Origin: Kribbella aluminosa
GTDB taxonomy: Bacteria > Actinomycetota > Actinomycetes > Propionibacteriales > Kribbellaceae
Length of the DNA stretch: 64,000 bases
Reading direction: 5' to 3'
NCBI RefSeq assembly: GCF_017876295.1
Contig: NZ_JAGINT010000001.1
Location: 3,286,001 to 3,350,000 of the forward strand
Below the pieces are notes generated by a model that did not search any database, was not told where the DNA came from, and saw only the letters and a list, made by a program, of their open reading frames with translations. Positions 39,526 to 48,351 of this stretch are shown piece by piece (within the stretch, counting starts at the first letter, position 1; the number at the start of each line of letters is the position of its first letter). The position numbers and the translations under genes were made by a program.

Positions 39526-40287
39526 ATGTCAGGCCACTCCAAATGGGCCACCACGAAGCACAAGAAGGCCGTCATCGACGCGAGGCGCGGCAAGCTCTTC
39601 GCGAAGCTGATCAAGAACATCGAGGTGGCCGCCCGGATGGGCGGCGGTGACCCTGGCGGGAACCCGACCCTGTACGACGCCATCCAGAAGGCGAAGAAGA
39701 CCTCGGTCCCGAACGACAACATCGACCGCGCGGTCAAGCGCGGCTCCGGTGCCGAGGCGGGTGGCGCGGAGTACCAGACGATCATGTACGAGGGGTACGG
39801 CCCGAACGGCGTGGCGATGCTGGTCGAGTGCCTCACCGACAACCGGAACCGGGCCGCCGCGGACGTCCGTACGGCGATGACGCGGAACGGCGGATCCCTC
39901 GCCGACCCGAACTCGGTCGCGTACCTGTTCAACCGCAAGGGCGTCATCGTGCTGAACAAGGAGCAGGACGGTAGGTCCTTGTCCGAGGACGACGTGATGG
40001 AGGCCGTCCTGGAGGCCGGCGCCGACGAGGTGAACGACCTCGGCGACTCCTGGGAGGTCGTCACCGAGGCCACCGACATGGTCGCGGCCCGGACCGCGCT
40101 GCAGGACGCCGGCATCGACTACGAGTCCGCCGACGTCCAGTTCGTCCCGTCGATGACGGTGGAACTGGACGCCGACGGCGCCGGCAAGATCTTCCGCCTG
40201 ATCGACGCTCTCGAGGACAGCGACGACGTCCAGAACGTCTACGCCAACTTCGACGTCTCCGACGAAATCATGGCCGAGGTCGGCTGA
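39526..40287 (+). CDS. yebC: YebC/PmpR-family regulatory protein
   Basis: A 253-residue protein of the YebC/TACO1 family. [25 protein letters not shown] (start in segments), [20 protein letters not shown] and [10 protein letters not shown] are unmistakable. Family members act as DNA-binding regulators or help ribosomes through polyproline stretches. GTAAGAAGGG lies before the ATG. It usually sits between pdxT and ruvC in actinobacteria; here the subtilase/acetyltransferase block separates it from ruvCAB by 7.4 kb. Confidence 0.97.
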   Translation: MSGHSKWATTKHKKAVIDARRGKLFAKLIKNIEVAARMGGGDPGGNPTLYDAIQKAKKTSVPNDNIDRAVKRGSGAEAGGAEYQTIMYEGYGPNGVAMLVECLTDNRNRAAADVRTAMTRNGGSLADPNSVAYLFNRKGVIVLNKEQDGRSLSEDDVMEAVLEAGADEVNDLGDSWEVVTEATDMVAARTALQDAGIDYESADVQFVPSMTVELDADGAGKIFRLIDALEDSDDVQNVYANFDVSDEIMAEVG

Positions 40288-40381
40288 TCACCTCACCCAA
40301 CGCACCCCGCACGGTGAACCCGTCCGCGGTCGTCCGCACGTCCTGCGCCGGACGGGCGCGATCACACTGAAGTTCGCCTGA

Positions 40382-40407
40382 CGCGGCGGGCGGGCAGGCC
40401 CACCGCG
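40382..40407. terminator. Hairpin between convergent yebC and subtilase genes
   Basis: A 10-bp stem with one mismatch (40382-40391 with 40398-40407) and a 6-nt loop lies in the 138-bp gap between the two convergent stops. The rest of the gap shows nothing notable. Confidence 0.55.
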
Positions 40408-40425
40408 CCAGGCGGTTCAGCTGGC

Positions 40426-43400
40426 TCAGCGAACGGCGTACGCGTCGGTGACGGTCTGTGTGACCTTCGCCCCGTGCGAGTCGGTGAGCTCGACACGTAG
40501 CGAGACCTGCTTGCCGGTGTCACCGGAGTGGTTCACGACCAGGTCGGCACCGGTCCTGGTGAGACGCGTGCTGCCCTCGGTCCAGGTGGTGCCGTTGTCG
40601 ACGGACGTCCAGACCTTCGCCGCGGTCAGCGCGCCCGCGTTGTACCCCGGGTTGGCGTCGAAGCGCGCCGGGATCGTCACGCCGCCGGCCGCGACCGTCT
40701 TGAGCCCGTCGGCCGACAGGCCCAGCCGCGGCATCAGCAGCGGCAGCGCGCGGCTGAACACGGTCGGCTCCTGGTGCGAACGGAACGCCCACGTCGTGGT
40801 CGTCGACACCGAACGCGTCCAGATCTTCGCCGGCGCACCGATCTTCGTCGTGTTCAGCGTCAGCTCGTACGCCGCGTCGTCGGCCGGGACCGTGAACACG
40901 CCCGCGGGCCACCCGGTGTCGCCGAGCGAGACGCCGTTCCGCTTGAGCTCGAGGTTGCCCAGGTCGCCGAAGCCGCCCTGGTCGGCCCAGTGGCCTGCGC
41001 TGTCCGCCCACATCGTCGGGGCGAAGCCCATCAGCTCGCCCTGACGTTCGGCGATCAGCTGCGGAGCGCCGTCGGTACCGGCACGGACCCCCGGCGCGAC
41101 CACGCCGCCGTACCAGCTGTCCGTGACGTTCTGCCCCGGCCTGAAGGTGCGGTACCGGTCGCTCATCACCTCGCCCCACGGCATGCTCGAGATGATCGAC
41201 TTGAACCACGACGTGCCGTCCGCGGTCAGGTACTCGGTGCGCGCGCTCGGCACCGCGACCGGGTCGATGCCGCCGACCGCGAACGCCACACCGGTCGGCC
41301 GCAGCGCCGAGGTCATGTCCCCGAAGTTCGTCTTCGCACCCATGCTGTTGTACGTCGCGGTGATCCGGCCGAGCGACTCGTCCGTGACGTTGTGCCGCTG
41401 CGCCGTGGTCAGCTGCTTGAGGTTGAAGAAGCCGAGCGTGTAGGCGTACGGCGTACTCGCCGAAGCCGACCAGGTCAGCGTGACGGCACGAGCCGCGAGC
41501 TTCGCCGCCAGCGCGGCGCCCTGCGTGTTCGGCAGGCTGTAGACCGGGAGGGGGTTCGGCGCGAAGCCCACCGACGGCAGCCAGTTGTAGGCGTCGTCGC
41601 GGTAGAGCAGCAGTGCCTTGACGCCGGCCCTGGCCGCAGTCGTCTGAACACTGGAGTCGCTGGCGCCGGCTGCGAGATGGACCAGCGCGACCTTGCCGCC
41701 GGCGTTGGCCAGTTCGGCTGCGCTGCCTGCACCGCCGTCGACCAGTTGGGCGCTGCCCTTGCCGTCCAGGTTGCTGACACCGGCCTGCGGCGCCGCGGGC
41801 GTCAAGGTGAGGCCGTCGGTGGTCTGCATCGAGGAGACGATCGGGGCGATCCGGTGTGTCCAGTGCCCGAACTCGAACGATCCGTCGCCCTTGGCAACCG
41901 TCCCGGTGACGTCCGCGTAGACCTCCTTGGTGAGCGAGTTCGTGGTCATCGAACCGCTGTGCAGCCAGGACGTCGGCCACTGCCGCTCGAAGGTCAGCGT
42001 GGTCGACTGCAACTGCGAGGGCCGTTGTGTCGCGACGGTCAGCGGATGCGCCTGCCGTGCGTCCAGCACGATTGCGGTGTCGCGGGTGATCATCAGCTCC
42101 GGACGGGCCAGGTAGCTGACCGATGCGGGTGCCGCGCTGCTCGGTGCGCCGGCCTGCGGCGTCAGGGCGTAGGCGCCGAGGTAGTACCGCCCCGGCCGTA
42201 CCTGGAACACCTGCTCGGCCGCGCCGGAGTTGAACCGCCGCTCACCGCTCGCGATGTCGGTGTTGATCAGATCGACCGACGACGAACCGGTCGCGGCGTT
42301 GCCGTTGCGGTCGATCAACGAAACCTTGACCGACACCGTGGCCGGCTGCAGGTACAGGTTGAACGAAGTGGACACTCGCTGGCCGTTGCTGGTGGCAACG
42401 ATCCGCGCGGTCACGTCACCGAGCGCCGACGGGGCCAGCTTCTGTCCGGGCCGGACGGTCACCGGCACGGTCGCGGTCGACTTCGCCGGTACGACGATGT
42501 GCTCCGGGACCCGGACGACCGGGGCGTTCAGTGCGCGCCCGTCGTTGCCGGTCAGGTGTTCCACCGACAGCCGGAGGTAGACCGGGACCGAGCCGCTGTT
42601 CGTGTAGGTGAGGCCGACGGTCTTGTCGGCGGTTCCCGTCTGCGGCCACGCGTACGTACCGCCGTACACCGACGACGGACCGGTGACCTTCGTGGTCAGC
42701 AGTCTGGCGATGTCGAGCCGCCCGGCGCCGACCTCCTGTACGTCGCCCGGGATGTTCGGGTCGGCCGACGACACGAGCAGGTTCTTCAGTTGCGCGCCGG
42801 TCAGCGACGGGTTCGCCTGCTTGGCGATCGCGGCGGCACCGGAGACGTGCGGCGTCGCCATCGACGTACCGGACATCGTCTGGTAGGCGTAGACGCCGCG
42901 GCCGCCGGCGTTGGCGGCGAGGATCGCGACACCGGGTGCTGCGATCTCAGGCTTCTCGACGTGCGTACCGGCGACCGGGCCGCGGCTGGAGAAGTACGCG
43001 GTCGCGTCCTTCGAGTCGACCGCGCCGACGGTCAGCGCTTCGGGCGCGCAGCCCGGGCTGGAGACCGTACCCGGGCCGGCGCCCATGTTGCCGGCGGCAA
43101 TCACGAACAGGCTGCTGCTGGAGTTCGAGAGGCGGGTCACGGCCTGCGCGATCGGGTCGTCACAGGTGGTCGCGGGGACCGGCGAGCCGAGGCTCATCGA
43201 GATCGCGTCGGCCTTGTTGTCGACCGCCCACTGCATGCCGGCGATGATCTCCGACTCGGACCCGGTGCCGTCGTCGCCGAGCACCTTGCCGACCAGCAGC
43301 CTGGTCCCGGGAGCGACGCCGCGCTCCTTGCCGTGGCTCTCCGCGCCGCTGCCGGCGATCGTCGAGGCGACGTGCGTACCGTGGCCGATCTTGTCGTCGG

Positions 43401-44187
43401 TCCCGTACGCCGACCCGGTGAAGTCCTTCGTCTGCGCGATCCTCCCGGCCAGGTCCGGGTGCCCGGCGTCCACGCCGGTGTCCAGGACCGCGACCGTCGA
43501 ACCGGTGCCGTCGAGCCCGGCCTTCCAGGCGACCGGCGCACCGACCTGCGCGGTCGAGTCCGCGAGGGTCGGCTTCAGTGCGCGGTCCAGCCAGAGCTTC
43601 GTGATCCCGCGCCCGGACCGCGACGTGGTGCTGGTGAGCTCGGCGAACGCGGCGTGCGCCTGCTCCTTGCTGACCGGGTAGGCCACCGAGCTGACCGCGG
43701 GCAGCGCCCGCGCGGCCTCGGTCGCGCCGGTCGGGGTGGGCGTCGCGGCGAGCGCCGTCCGTGCGGTGGCGCCGTACTGCGCGATCACCGGGATGGTCTG
43801 CTGGCGCGCGTCGTCGTACCCCTGGGCGACCAGACCGGTCACGTCGAAGAACTCGGGGTCGACGAGGCCGGCCGACAATGCGCCGGCGGCCGACGACGGG
43901 TACACGTACACCCGGTCACCGGTGCGGGATGTCTCGTAGTCAGGCGTGATGCCGTCGGGGCCTGCCAGGAGCTGTACGACGGGCTGCCCGTCGCTGGTGC
44001 GGGTCAGCCGCGCCCGGTCGCCGGTGATCAGCGTGACGGTCGCGGACGGGCCGGCCGCGGCTGCCTTGGCGGAGCCGACGATCGGGCGGTTGTCGGCACT
44101 GCTCGCCGACGCGGGTGCGGAGAGGACGGTTGCGGCGCACAGAAGTACGCCGGCTGCGGCCACCGGATCACGCCATCTCGGGCGCAT
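40426..44187 (-). CDS. Large secreted S8 subtilisin-like serine peptidase
   Basis: A 1253-residue secreted protease. A signal peptide covers about residues 1-29 (ending SAPASA). A propeptide-like segment runs to about 190. The peptidase S8 domain holds Asp236 in AVLDTGVD, His269 in GHGTHVA, oxyanion Asn367 in AAGNMG and Ser442 in GTSMATPH, all intact. A PA-type insert may occur (LVHLAAGAS...LLLYRDDAYNW around 850), and several beta-rich domains fill residues 480-1253, many times larger than the catalytic part. GGAGGT lies 5 nt before the ATG. It is divergent from a TrmB/LuxR-type regulator, a recurrent pairing in actinobacteria that suggests local control. Confidence 0.95.
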   Translation of the reverse strand: MRPRWRDPVAAAGVLLCAATVLSAPASASSADNRPIVGSAKAAAAGPSATVTLITGDRARLTRTSDGQPVVQLLAGPDGITPDYETSRTGDRVYVYPSSAAGALSAGLVDPEFFDVTGLVAQGYDDARQQTIPVIAQYGATARTALAATPTPTGATEAARALPAVSSVAYPVSKEQAHAAFAELTSTTSRSGRGITKLWLDRALKPTLADSTAQVGAPVAWKAGLDGTGSTVAVLDTGVDAGHPDLAGRIAQTKDFTGSAYGTDDKIGHGTHVASTIAGSGAESHGKERGVAPGTRLLVGKVLGDDGTGSESEIIAGMQWAVDNKADAISMSLGSPVPATTCDDPIAQAVTRLSNSSSSLFVIAAGNMGAGPGTVSSPGCAPEALTVGAVDSKDATAYFSSRGPVAGTHVEKPEIAAPGVAILAANAGGRGVYAYQTMSGTSMATPHVSGAAAIAKQANPSLTGAQLKNLLVSSADPNIPGDVQEVGAGRLDIARLLTTKVTGPSSVYGGTYAWPQTGTADKTVGLTYTNSGSVPVYLRLSVEHLTGNDGRALNAPVVRVPEHIVVPAKSTATVPVTVRPGQKLAPSALGDVTARIVATSNGQRVSTSFNLYLQPATVSVKVSLIDRNGNAATGSSSVDLINTDIASGERRFNSGAAEQVFQVRPGRYYLGAYALTPQAGAPSSAAPASVSYLARPELMITRDTAIVLDARQAHPLTVATQRPSQLQSTTLTFERQWPTSWLHSGSMTTNSLTKEVYADVTGTVAKGDGSFEFGHWTHRIAPIVSSMQTTDGLTLTPAAPQAGVSNLDGKGSAQLVDGGAGSAAELANAGGKVALVHLAAGASDSSVQTTAARAGVKALLLYRDDAYNWLPSVGFAPNPLPVYSLPNTQGAALAAKLAARAVTLTWSASASTPYAYTLGFFNLKQLTTAQRHNVTDESLGRITATYNSMGAKTNFGDMTSALRPTGVAFAVGGIDPVAVPSARTEYLTADGTSWFKSIISSMPWGEVMSDRYRTFRPGQNVTDSWYGGVVAPGVRAGTDGAPQLIAERQGELMGFAPTMWADSAGHWADQGGFGDLGNLELKRNGVSLGDTGWPAGVFTVPADDAAYELTLNTTKIGAPAKIWTRSVSTTTTWAFRSHQEPTVFSRALPLLMPRLGLSADGLKTVAAGGVTIPARFDANPGYNAGALTAAKVWTSVDNGTTWTEGSTRLTRTGADLVVNHSGDTGKQVSLRVELTDSHGAKVTQTVTDAYAVR

Positions 44188-44283
44188 GGGGACCTCCAGG
44201 GTCGTCGGGCTCGAGGCCCGGGGAAGCTTGGACGGACGGTACTGGCACAGAGGGTGTCAGCGCGGTCACCTCTGGAGGAACGA

Positions 44284-44343
44284 ATGACGACGGCGGAGAA
44301 TCGCCGTGACGTGTTTTCGACAAGAGGGGCCGCCCGCGGATGA
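44284..44343 (+). CDS. 19-residue leader peptide ORF coupled to the TrmB/LuxR regulator
   Basis: The frame encodes MTTAENRRDVFSTRGAARG. It has an excellent ribosome binding site, GGAGGAA at 44274-44280, about 5 nt before the ATG, better than that of the regulator itself. Its TGA overlaps the ATG of the regulator by 4 nt (ATGA), so translation of the leader would deliver ribosomes to the regulator start. The peptide has no recognisable signal and no run of a single amino acid typical of classical attenuators; two adjacent Arg codons and a further Arg occur. Confidence 0.6.
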   Translation: MTTAENRRDVFSTRGAARG

Positions 44344-45344
44344 ACGACATCGAGCTGACCGCGCTCGGCCTGAGCCCGGCCGAGGAAACGCAGTACCGGT
44401 CGTTGGTGGTCGACGGCGGTGCGACCACCGGCGTACTGGCTGCTCGGCTGGGGCTGATTGCCGCCGAAGTGCATGAGGTACTGGACGCGCTGGCGAAGCT
44501 TGGGCTGGTCGAGACCGTGCCTTCCGACGACGGTGCGCCGCGGTGGTTCGCGGCACCGCCGGACGTGGCGTTGCACGGGCTGCTCAACTCGCGGCGGCAC
44601 GAGTTGTCGGTCGCCGAGACGTCGGTCGCCCGGCTGGCGGCGATCTTCCGCAGCGACCTCGGCCAGGCCGCGATCGGTGACCTGGTCGAGGTGGTGCTCG
44701 GCGCGACCGCCGTACGGTCCCGCTTCCTGCAGATCCAGCGGGCCGCGCGGCACGAGGTGTGCGCGTTCGTGGACGCCCGGCCGGTGGCGCTGTCCGGCCA
44801 GGAGAACGAGGCCGAGGGGGAGGCGCTCGGGCGCGGAGTCCGGTTCCGGGTGGTGATCGAGCGGTCCGCGTTCGAGGCGCCTGGGACGGTGAGCGATGCC
44901 GTCGATGCGATCGAGTCGGATGCGCAGGTACGGACCGTGGACCGGGTACCGACCAAGCTGGTCGTCGCGGACGGCACGGTCGCGCTGGTGCCGCTCGCGG
45001 TTCGCGGCTACCAGACCGCCGCTCTGGTGATTCGGGCGGCCGGTTTGGTGCAGTCGCTGGTCGCCCTCTTCGAGTCGATCTGGTCGTCCGCCGTACCCAT
45101 CGGCCTCGGCGACTCCGGCCGTCCGGTCGAGGAGGCGGCCGCGGGTCCGGACGACGCGGACCTCGCCGTACTCGCGCTGATGCTCACCGGCCTCACGGAC
45201 GATGCTGTCGGCAAACAGCTCGGTATGAGCGGGCGAACCGTCCAGCGCCGCCTCCGCGTCCTGATGGACCTGACCGGCTCCACCTCCCGTATGCAACTCG
45301 GCTGGGAAGCCTCCGAACGCGGCTGGGTAACCCGCCGCTCTTGA
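44340..45344 (+). CDS. TrmB-like/LuxR-type helix-turn-helix regulator
   Basis: A 334-residue regulator. The N-terminal winged helix (about 8-70: GLSPAEETQYRSLVVDGGATTGVLAARLGL) is TrmB-like; the middle (about 115-255) is a phospholipase-D-like sensor region common in such proteins; the C-terminus (about 275-334) is a LuxR-type HTH with LTDDAVGKQLGMSGRTVQRRLRVLM. Proteins of this layout frequently neighbour secreted subtilases in actinobacteria. It is divergent from the S8 gene with 152 bp between starts, and its own start overlaps the stop of a 19-codon leader ORF. The ligand is unknown. Confidence 0.9.
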   Translation: MNDIELTALGLSPAEETQYRSLVVDGGATTGVLAARLGLIAAEVHEVLDALAKLGLVETVPSDDGAPRWFAAPPDVALHGLLNSRRHELSVAETSVARLAAIFRSDLGQAAIGDLVEVVLGATAVRSRFLQIQRAARHEVCAFVDARPVALSGQENEAEGEALGRGVRFRVVIERSAFEAPGTVSDAVDAIESDAQVRTVDRVPTKLVVADGTVALVPLAVRGYQTAALVIRAAGLVQSLVALFESIWSSAVPIGLGDSGRPVEEAAAGPDDADLAVLALMLTGLTDDAVGKQLGMSGRTVQRRLRVLMDLTGSTSRMQLGWEASERGWVTRRS

Positions 45345-45390
45345 AGGTCTGTGTCGAATTCGGGGTGAGGTGTTCGACGCAGGAGTGAGT

Positions 45391-45410
45391 GGCCGCCCAT
45401 TGGGGCGGCC
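45391..45410. terminator. Hairpin before the DHFR-like gene
   Basis: GGCCGCCC and GGGCGGCC pair perfectly with a 4-nt loop, 46 bp after the regulator stop and 22 bp before the next start. It may terminate the regulator transcript or act in the leader of the next gene. Confidence 0.5.
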
Positions 45411-45432
45411 CCCAGTGCTCAGGGAGAGCTAC

Positions 45433-46023
45433 ATGACCGTCACCTACACCTTCGACGTCTACTCCAGCCTCGACGGGTTCGCGTCGTACGACAACGCCGA
45501 CTGGGGACCGTACTGGGGCAAGCAGGGGCCTGAGTTCCTGGAGCGGCGGGTGGCGTTGTACGGCGAGGCGCAGCGGATGGTGTTCGGGGCGAATACGTTT
45601 CGGCAGCTGATGGAGATGATCGGCCCGAGCAAGGTAGCGTCACTCGACCCGGAGCTCGAGCGGATGCGCAGCATGCCGGCCACGGTGCTGTCGGCAACCC
45701 TCGACGGCTCCCTCGACTGGCCGGACGCCACCGTCGCGACCGGCGACGCCGTCGAACTGATCGCCCGCCTGAAAGAGGAGTCCGACGTACCACTGCGCTC
45801 CCACGGCAGCCTCTCCCTGAACCGCGCCCTGATGGCGGCCGGGCTGGTCGATCGTGTCCAGGTGACGGTCTTCCCGGTGATAGCCGGCCAGACCGGGGTG
45901 GAGCCGGTCTTCGAAGACGCCGCCGACTTCGATCTGGAACTCCTCGAATCCCGCACCTTCGACAACCGCACCCAGGAACTCACTTACTGTCCGGCACTTC
46001 ACGGAGATGTGACTCGCAAGTAA
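45433..46023 (+). CDS. Dihydrofolate reductase-fold (RibD C-terminal-like) protein
   Basis: A 196-residue protein of the DHFR/RibD_C superfamily. YTFDVYSSLDGFASYDNADWG, MVFGANTFRQLMEM, LSATLDGSLDWPDATV, RSHGSLSLNRALMAAGLVDRVQVTVFPVIAG in segments follow the NADPH-binding reductase fold, although the family's Gly-Ser-Gly region is shortened to SHGS. Such stand-alone proteins are of unassigned substrate. The ATG was chosen because AGGGAGA lies 6-7 nt upstream; the frame extends farther without support. Confidence 0.88.
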   Translation: MTVTYTFDVYSSLDGFASYDNADWGPYWGKQGPEFLERRVALYGEAQRMVFGANTFRQLMEMIGPSKVASLDPELERMRSMPATVLSATLDGSLDWPDATVATGDAVELIARLKEESDVPLRSHGSLSLNRALMAAGLVDRVQVTVFPVIAGQTGVEPVFEDAADFDLELLESRTFDNRTQELTYCPALHGDVTRK

Positions 46024-46026
46024 CAT
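46021..46026 (+). promoter_or_regulatory. -10 box for leaderless DUF4442 mRNA
   Basis: TAACAT, which includes the stop codon of the preceding gene, ends 6 nt before ATG 46033; no ribosome binding site is present. Confidence 0.45.
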
Positions 46027-46032
46027 AACGGG

Positions 46033-46494
46033 ATGAGCCAGGTGCTGGGGTTGTGGGAGCGGTTGCGTGGGGTGCCTGGTAGGGCCAGGGTGTTCTCGTG
46101 GGGATTCACCTGGAAGGCGCCGTACTTCCGATCGGTGCGGCCGCGGTTCGTGCAGGTGAGCCCCAACTACGCGGCGCTGACGTTGCCGAAGCGGCGGGCG
46201 GTGCTGAACCACATCGGGACCGTGCATGCGATTGCCGTGTGCAACGGTCTCGAGGCGGCGATGGGGGCGCTCGCGGAGGCGACCGTGCCGGCCGGGAAGC
46301 GGTGGTTGCCCAAGGGTATGGAGGTTGCGTACCTCGCCAGGTCGACGTCCGACCTGACCTGCTCGGCGGAGACCGATCCGGAGACCTGGACGGCGGGTCC
46401 CGACGTACCGGTGAAGGTCAAGGCGATCCGCGACGACGGGACGGTGGTCGTCGAGGGAACAATTCACCTGTGGGTGACGGACAAGAAGACGTAG
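46033..46494 (+). CDS. DUF4442 hotdog-fold protein (thioesterase-like)
   Basis: A 153-residue single-domain protein. FSWGFTWKAPYFRSVRPRFVQVSPNYAAL, NHIGTVHAIAVCNGLEAAMGAL and KRWLPKGMEVAYLARS in segments match DUF4442, a hotdog-fold family related to PaaI thioesterases. The NHIGTVHAIA stretch occupies the position of the active-site loop. Substrate unknown, presumably an acyl-CoA. It starts 9 bp after the DHFR-like gene and ends 10 bp before the Eis-type gene. Confidence 0.85.
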   Translation: MSQVLGLWERLRGVPGRARVFSWGFTWKAPYFRSVRPRFVQVSPNYAALTLPKRRAVLNHIGTVHAIAVCNGLEAAMGALAEATVPAGKRWLPKGMEVAYLARSTSDLTCSAETDPETWTAGPDVPVKVKAIRDDGTVVVEGTIHLWVTDKKT

Positions 46495-46497
46495 GGT
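46492..46497 (+). promoter_or_regulatory. -10 box for leaderless Eis-type mRNA
   Basis: TAGGGT, overlapping the previous stop codon, ends 7 nt before GTG 46505 with no ribosome binding site. Confidence 0.45.
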
Positions 46498-46504
46498 CTC
46501 CGGC

Positions 46505-47662
46505 GTGACTGAGCTGCGGGTGGTGGACGTCGCCGAGGAACAGCTGGACTCGGTGTGGCAGGTACGGATCCGGTCGTTCGGTCCGGGTGGTGACCGGGAG
46601 AAGTGGAAGGAGAACGCACGGAGGTTCGTCGACGATCGGCGGATCCTTGGGGTCGTCGACGGTGACGAGCTGGTCGCGGCGGCACGGATCTGGCCGTTCG
46701 AGCAGTGGTGGGGCGGCCGGCGAGTACCGATGGGCGGCGTGGCCGGCGTCGTCGTCGCTCCGGAGTACCGCGGTCGCGGGGTCGGTAGCCTGCTGATGCG
46801 CGGGGTGCTGCAGCGCTGCGTCGAGAAGGGGTATCCGCTGACCGGGCTCTATCCGGCGACGACGGTCCTCTACCGGCACCTCGGCTACGAGTTCGCGGGC
46901 AGCCGGTACAAGTTCTCCTTCCAGGCGGCCGATCTGCGGACACTCGGCGGCCGGGGTACGGCGGTGCGCCGGGCCGGGGTCGCCGACGCGGACCGGTTCC
47001 TCGAGCTGGCGTCGAAGGCGCACGAGGACCGGCGTTCGAACGGTCCACTGATCTGGCCGCGGTCCGAGATCGAGTCGTGGCTCGAGGACGAGGACATGTT
47101 CGCGTACGTCGCCGAGGACGGCTTCGTCGTCTACAACTGGTCCGACGGCGCGCTGTCCGTCGACGAGCTGATCGCCGGTTCGGAGGAGACCGCGCGGGCG
47201 CTGTGGGCCACGGTCGGCTCGGGATCGTCGATCGCGAAGACCGTGCACGCGTACTGCCCGCCGTACGACCCGATCCACCTGCTCGCCGAGCACGAGGCCG
47301 AAGGCGATACCCGGATCAACCACTGGATGCTCCGGCTGATCGACGCCCCGGCGGCGCTGGCAGGACGCGGCTACCCGGACGGCGCCGTACTGGAGGTCGA
47401 CCTGCGGATCGACGACCCGGAGCTGCCGGCGAACACCGGCGACTGGCACCTGTCGATCACCGGCGGCGGCGCCGAACTGAAGCCGGCCGAGCCATCGGCG
47501 GACGCGCTCCGCGTCGGCCCGCGTGGACTGGCCGCGCTGTATGCCGGTACGCCGGCGGCGGTCCTGCGCGGGGCGGGCCTGATCACCGGGGGAGTCGGGC
47601 TCGACCCGACGCTGGACCTCGCGTTCGGCGGCCCGGCGCCGTACATGCTCGACTACTTCTAA
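46505..47662 (+). CDS. Eis-type GNAT N-acetyltransferase
   Basis: A 385-residue acetyltransferase with the three-domain Eis layout: a GNAT domain (1-140, acetyl-CoA loop [21 protein letters not shown]), a second GNAT-like domain (about 150-290), and an SCP2-like domain (about 295-385) ending in the free C-terminal aromatic YMLDYF that serves as general base in Eis. Eis enzymes acetylate several amines of aminoglycosides or lysines of proteins; the natural substrate here is unknown. It uses a GTG start. ruvC with its LexA box follows 70 bp downstream. Confidence 0.93.
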   Translation: MTELRVVDVAEEQLDSVWQVRIRSFGPGGDREKWKENARRFVDDRRILGVVDGDELVAAARIWPFEQWWGGRRVPMGGVAGVVVAPEYRGRGVGSLLMRGVLQRCVEKGYPLTGLYPATTVLYRHLGYEFAGSRYKFSFQAADLRTLGGRGTAVRRAGVADADRFLELASKAHEDRRSNGPLIWPRSEIESWLEDEDMFAYVAEDGFVVYNWSDGALSVDELIAGSEETARALWATVGSGSSIAKTVHAYCPPYDPIHLLAEHEAEGDTRINHWMLRLIDAPAALAGRGYPDGAVLEVDLRIDDPELPANTGDWHLSITGGGAELKPAEPSADALRVGPRGLAALYAGTPAAVLRGAGLITGGVGLDPTLDLAFGGPAPYMLDYF

Positions 47663-47700
47663 AGACGGCGCGTCGATTCGGGACTCCGGACGCCTCCGAC

Positions 47701-47706
47701 TAGGGT
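47701..47706 (+). promoter_or_regulatory. -10 box for ruvCAB
   Basis: TAGGGT lies just before the LexA box, so the transcription start is expected inside the box, where bound LexA would block it. Confidence 0.5.
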
Positions 47707-47708
47707 TG

Positions 47709-47724
47709 TCGAACAAACGTTCGG
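47709..47724. promoter_or_regulatory. LexA (SOS) box upstream of ruvCAB
   Basis: TCGAACAAACGTTCGG matches the actinobacterial SOS consensus TCGAAC-N4-GTTCGA at all but the last base. It lies 9 bp before the ruvC start, overlapping the likely transcription start. Confidence 0.85.
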
Positions 47725-47732
47725 AGGTGGCC

Positions 47733-48329
47733 ATGCGGGTGCTCGGCGTCGACCCGGGACTGACCCGGTGCGGCCTCGGCGTCGTCGAGGGTACGCCGGG
47801 GAAGCCGCCGGTGATGATCGCCGTCGGGGTGATCCGGACGCCGGCCGAGCTGGACGTGGCCAAGCGACTGGTCCGGATCGAGGCCGAGCTCGACGAGTGG
47901 ATCGCGAAGTACCAGCCGGACGCGGTCGCGGTCGAGCGGGTGTTCGCGCAGCACAACGTGCGGACCGTGATGGGCACCGCGCAGGCGTCCGGCGTGGCGA
48001 TGGTGGTGGCCGCCCGGCGCGGGCTGCCGGTCGCGCTGCACACGCCGAGCGAGGTGAAGGCCGCGGTCACCGGATCCGGGCGCGCGGACAAAGAACAGGT
48101 GACCACGATGGTGACCCGGATCCTCAAGCTCAGCGAGCGTCCGACGCCGGCCGACGCCGCCGACGCGCTGGCGCTGGCGATCTGTCAGGTCTGGCGTGGC
48201 GGCGTGGCGAGCAAACTGCAGCAAGCCGCCACCAGCCGGGCCAACCTCGAAGCGGCCGCGCAGGCGCAGTCCCGGCTGCAGCTGGCGAGGCTGCGGGCCG
48301 CGGTGGCGACCCAGCAGGGCAAGCGGTGA
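47733..48329 (+). CDS. ruvC: Holliday junction resolvase RuvC
   Basis: A 198-residue endonuclease that cuts Holliday junctions. Asp7 in [10 protein letters not shown], the Glu in AVERVF and the acidic pair in DAADALALA give the catalytic acids. The start ATG follows GGAGGT by 5 nt; MRVLGVDPG is the standard N-terminus. The C-terminus has an extra Ala/Gln-rich helix ([20 protein letters not shown]) beyond the usual length. ruvA follows 22 bp downstream and ruvB after it, forming a LexA-controlled operon. Confidence 0.98.
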   Translation: MRVLGVDPGLTRCGLGVVEGTPGKPPVMIAVGVIRTPAELDVAKRLVRIEAELDEWIAKYQPDAVAVERVFAQHNVRTVMGTAQASGVAMVVAARRGLPVALHTPSEVKAAVTGSGRADKEQVTTMVTRILKLSERPTPADAADALALAICQVWRGGVASKLQQAATSRANLEAAAQAQSRLQLARLRAAVATQQGKR

Positions 48330-48351
48330 GCATGGAAACGGGAGGTTGGCG

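Noticed and set aside
40528..44343. A very long open frame (over 1200 codons) antisense to the subtilase gene
   Set aside because: It is the mirror of a GC-rich coding frame, has Arg/Gly/Pro-rich composition and no family resemblance. Only its last 20 codons (the leader ORF at 44284) have a ribosome binding site.
45353..45378. GTCGAA and TTCGAC, the same half-sites as the LacI operator
   Set aside because: The halves are 14 bp apart and not joined by the GCG/CGC centre, so the geometry differs from the 7561 operator.
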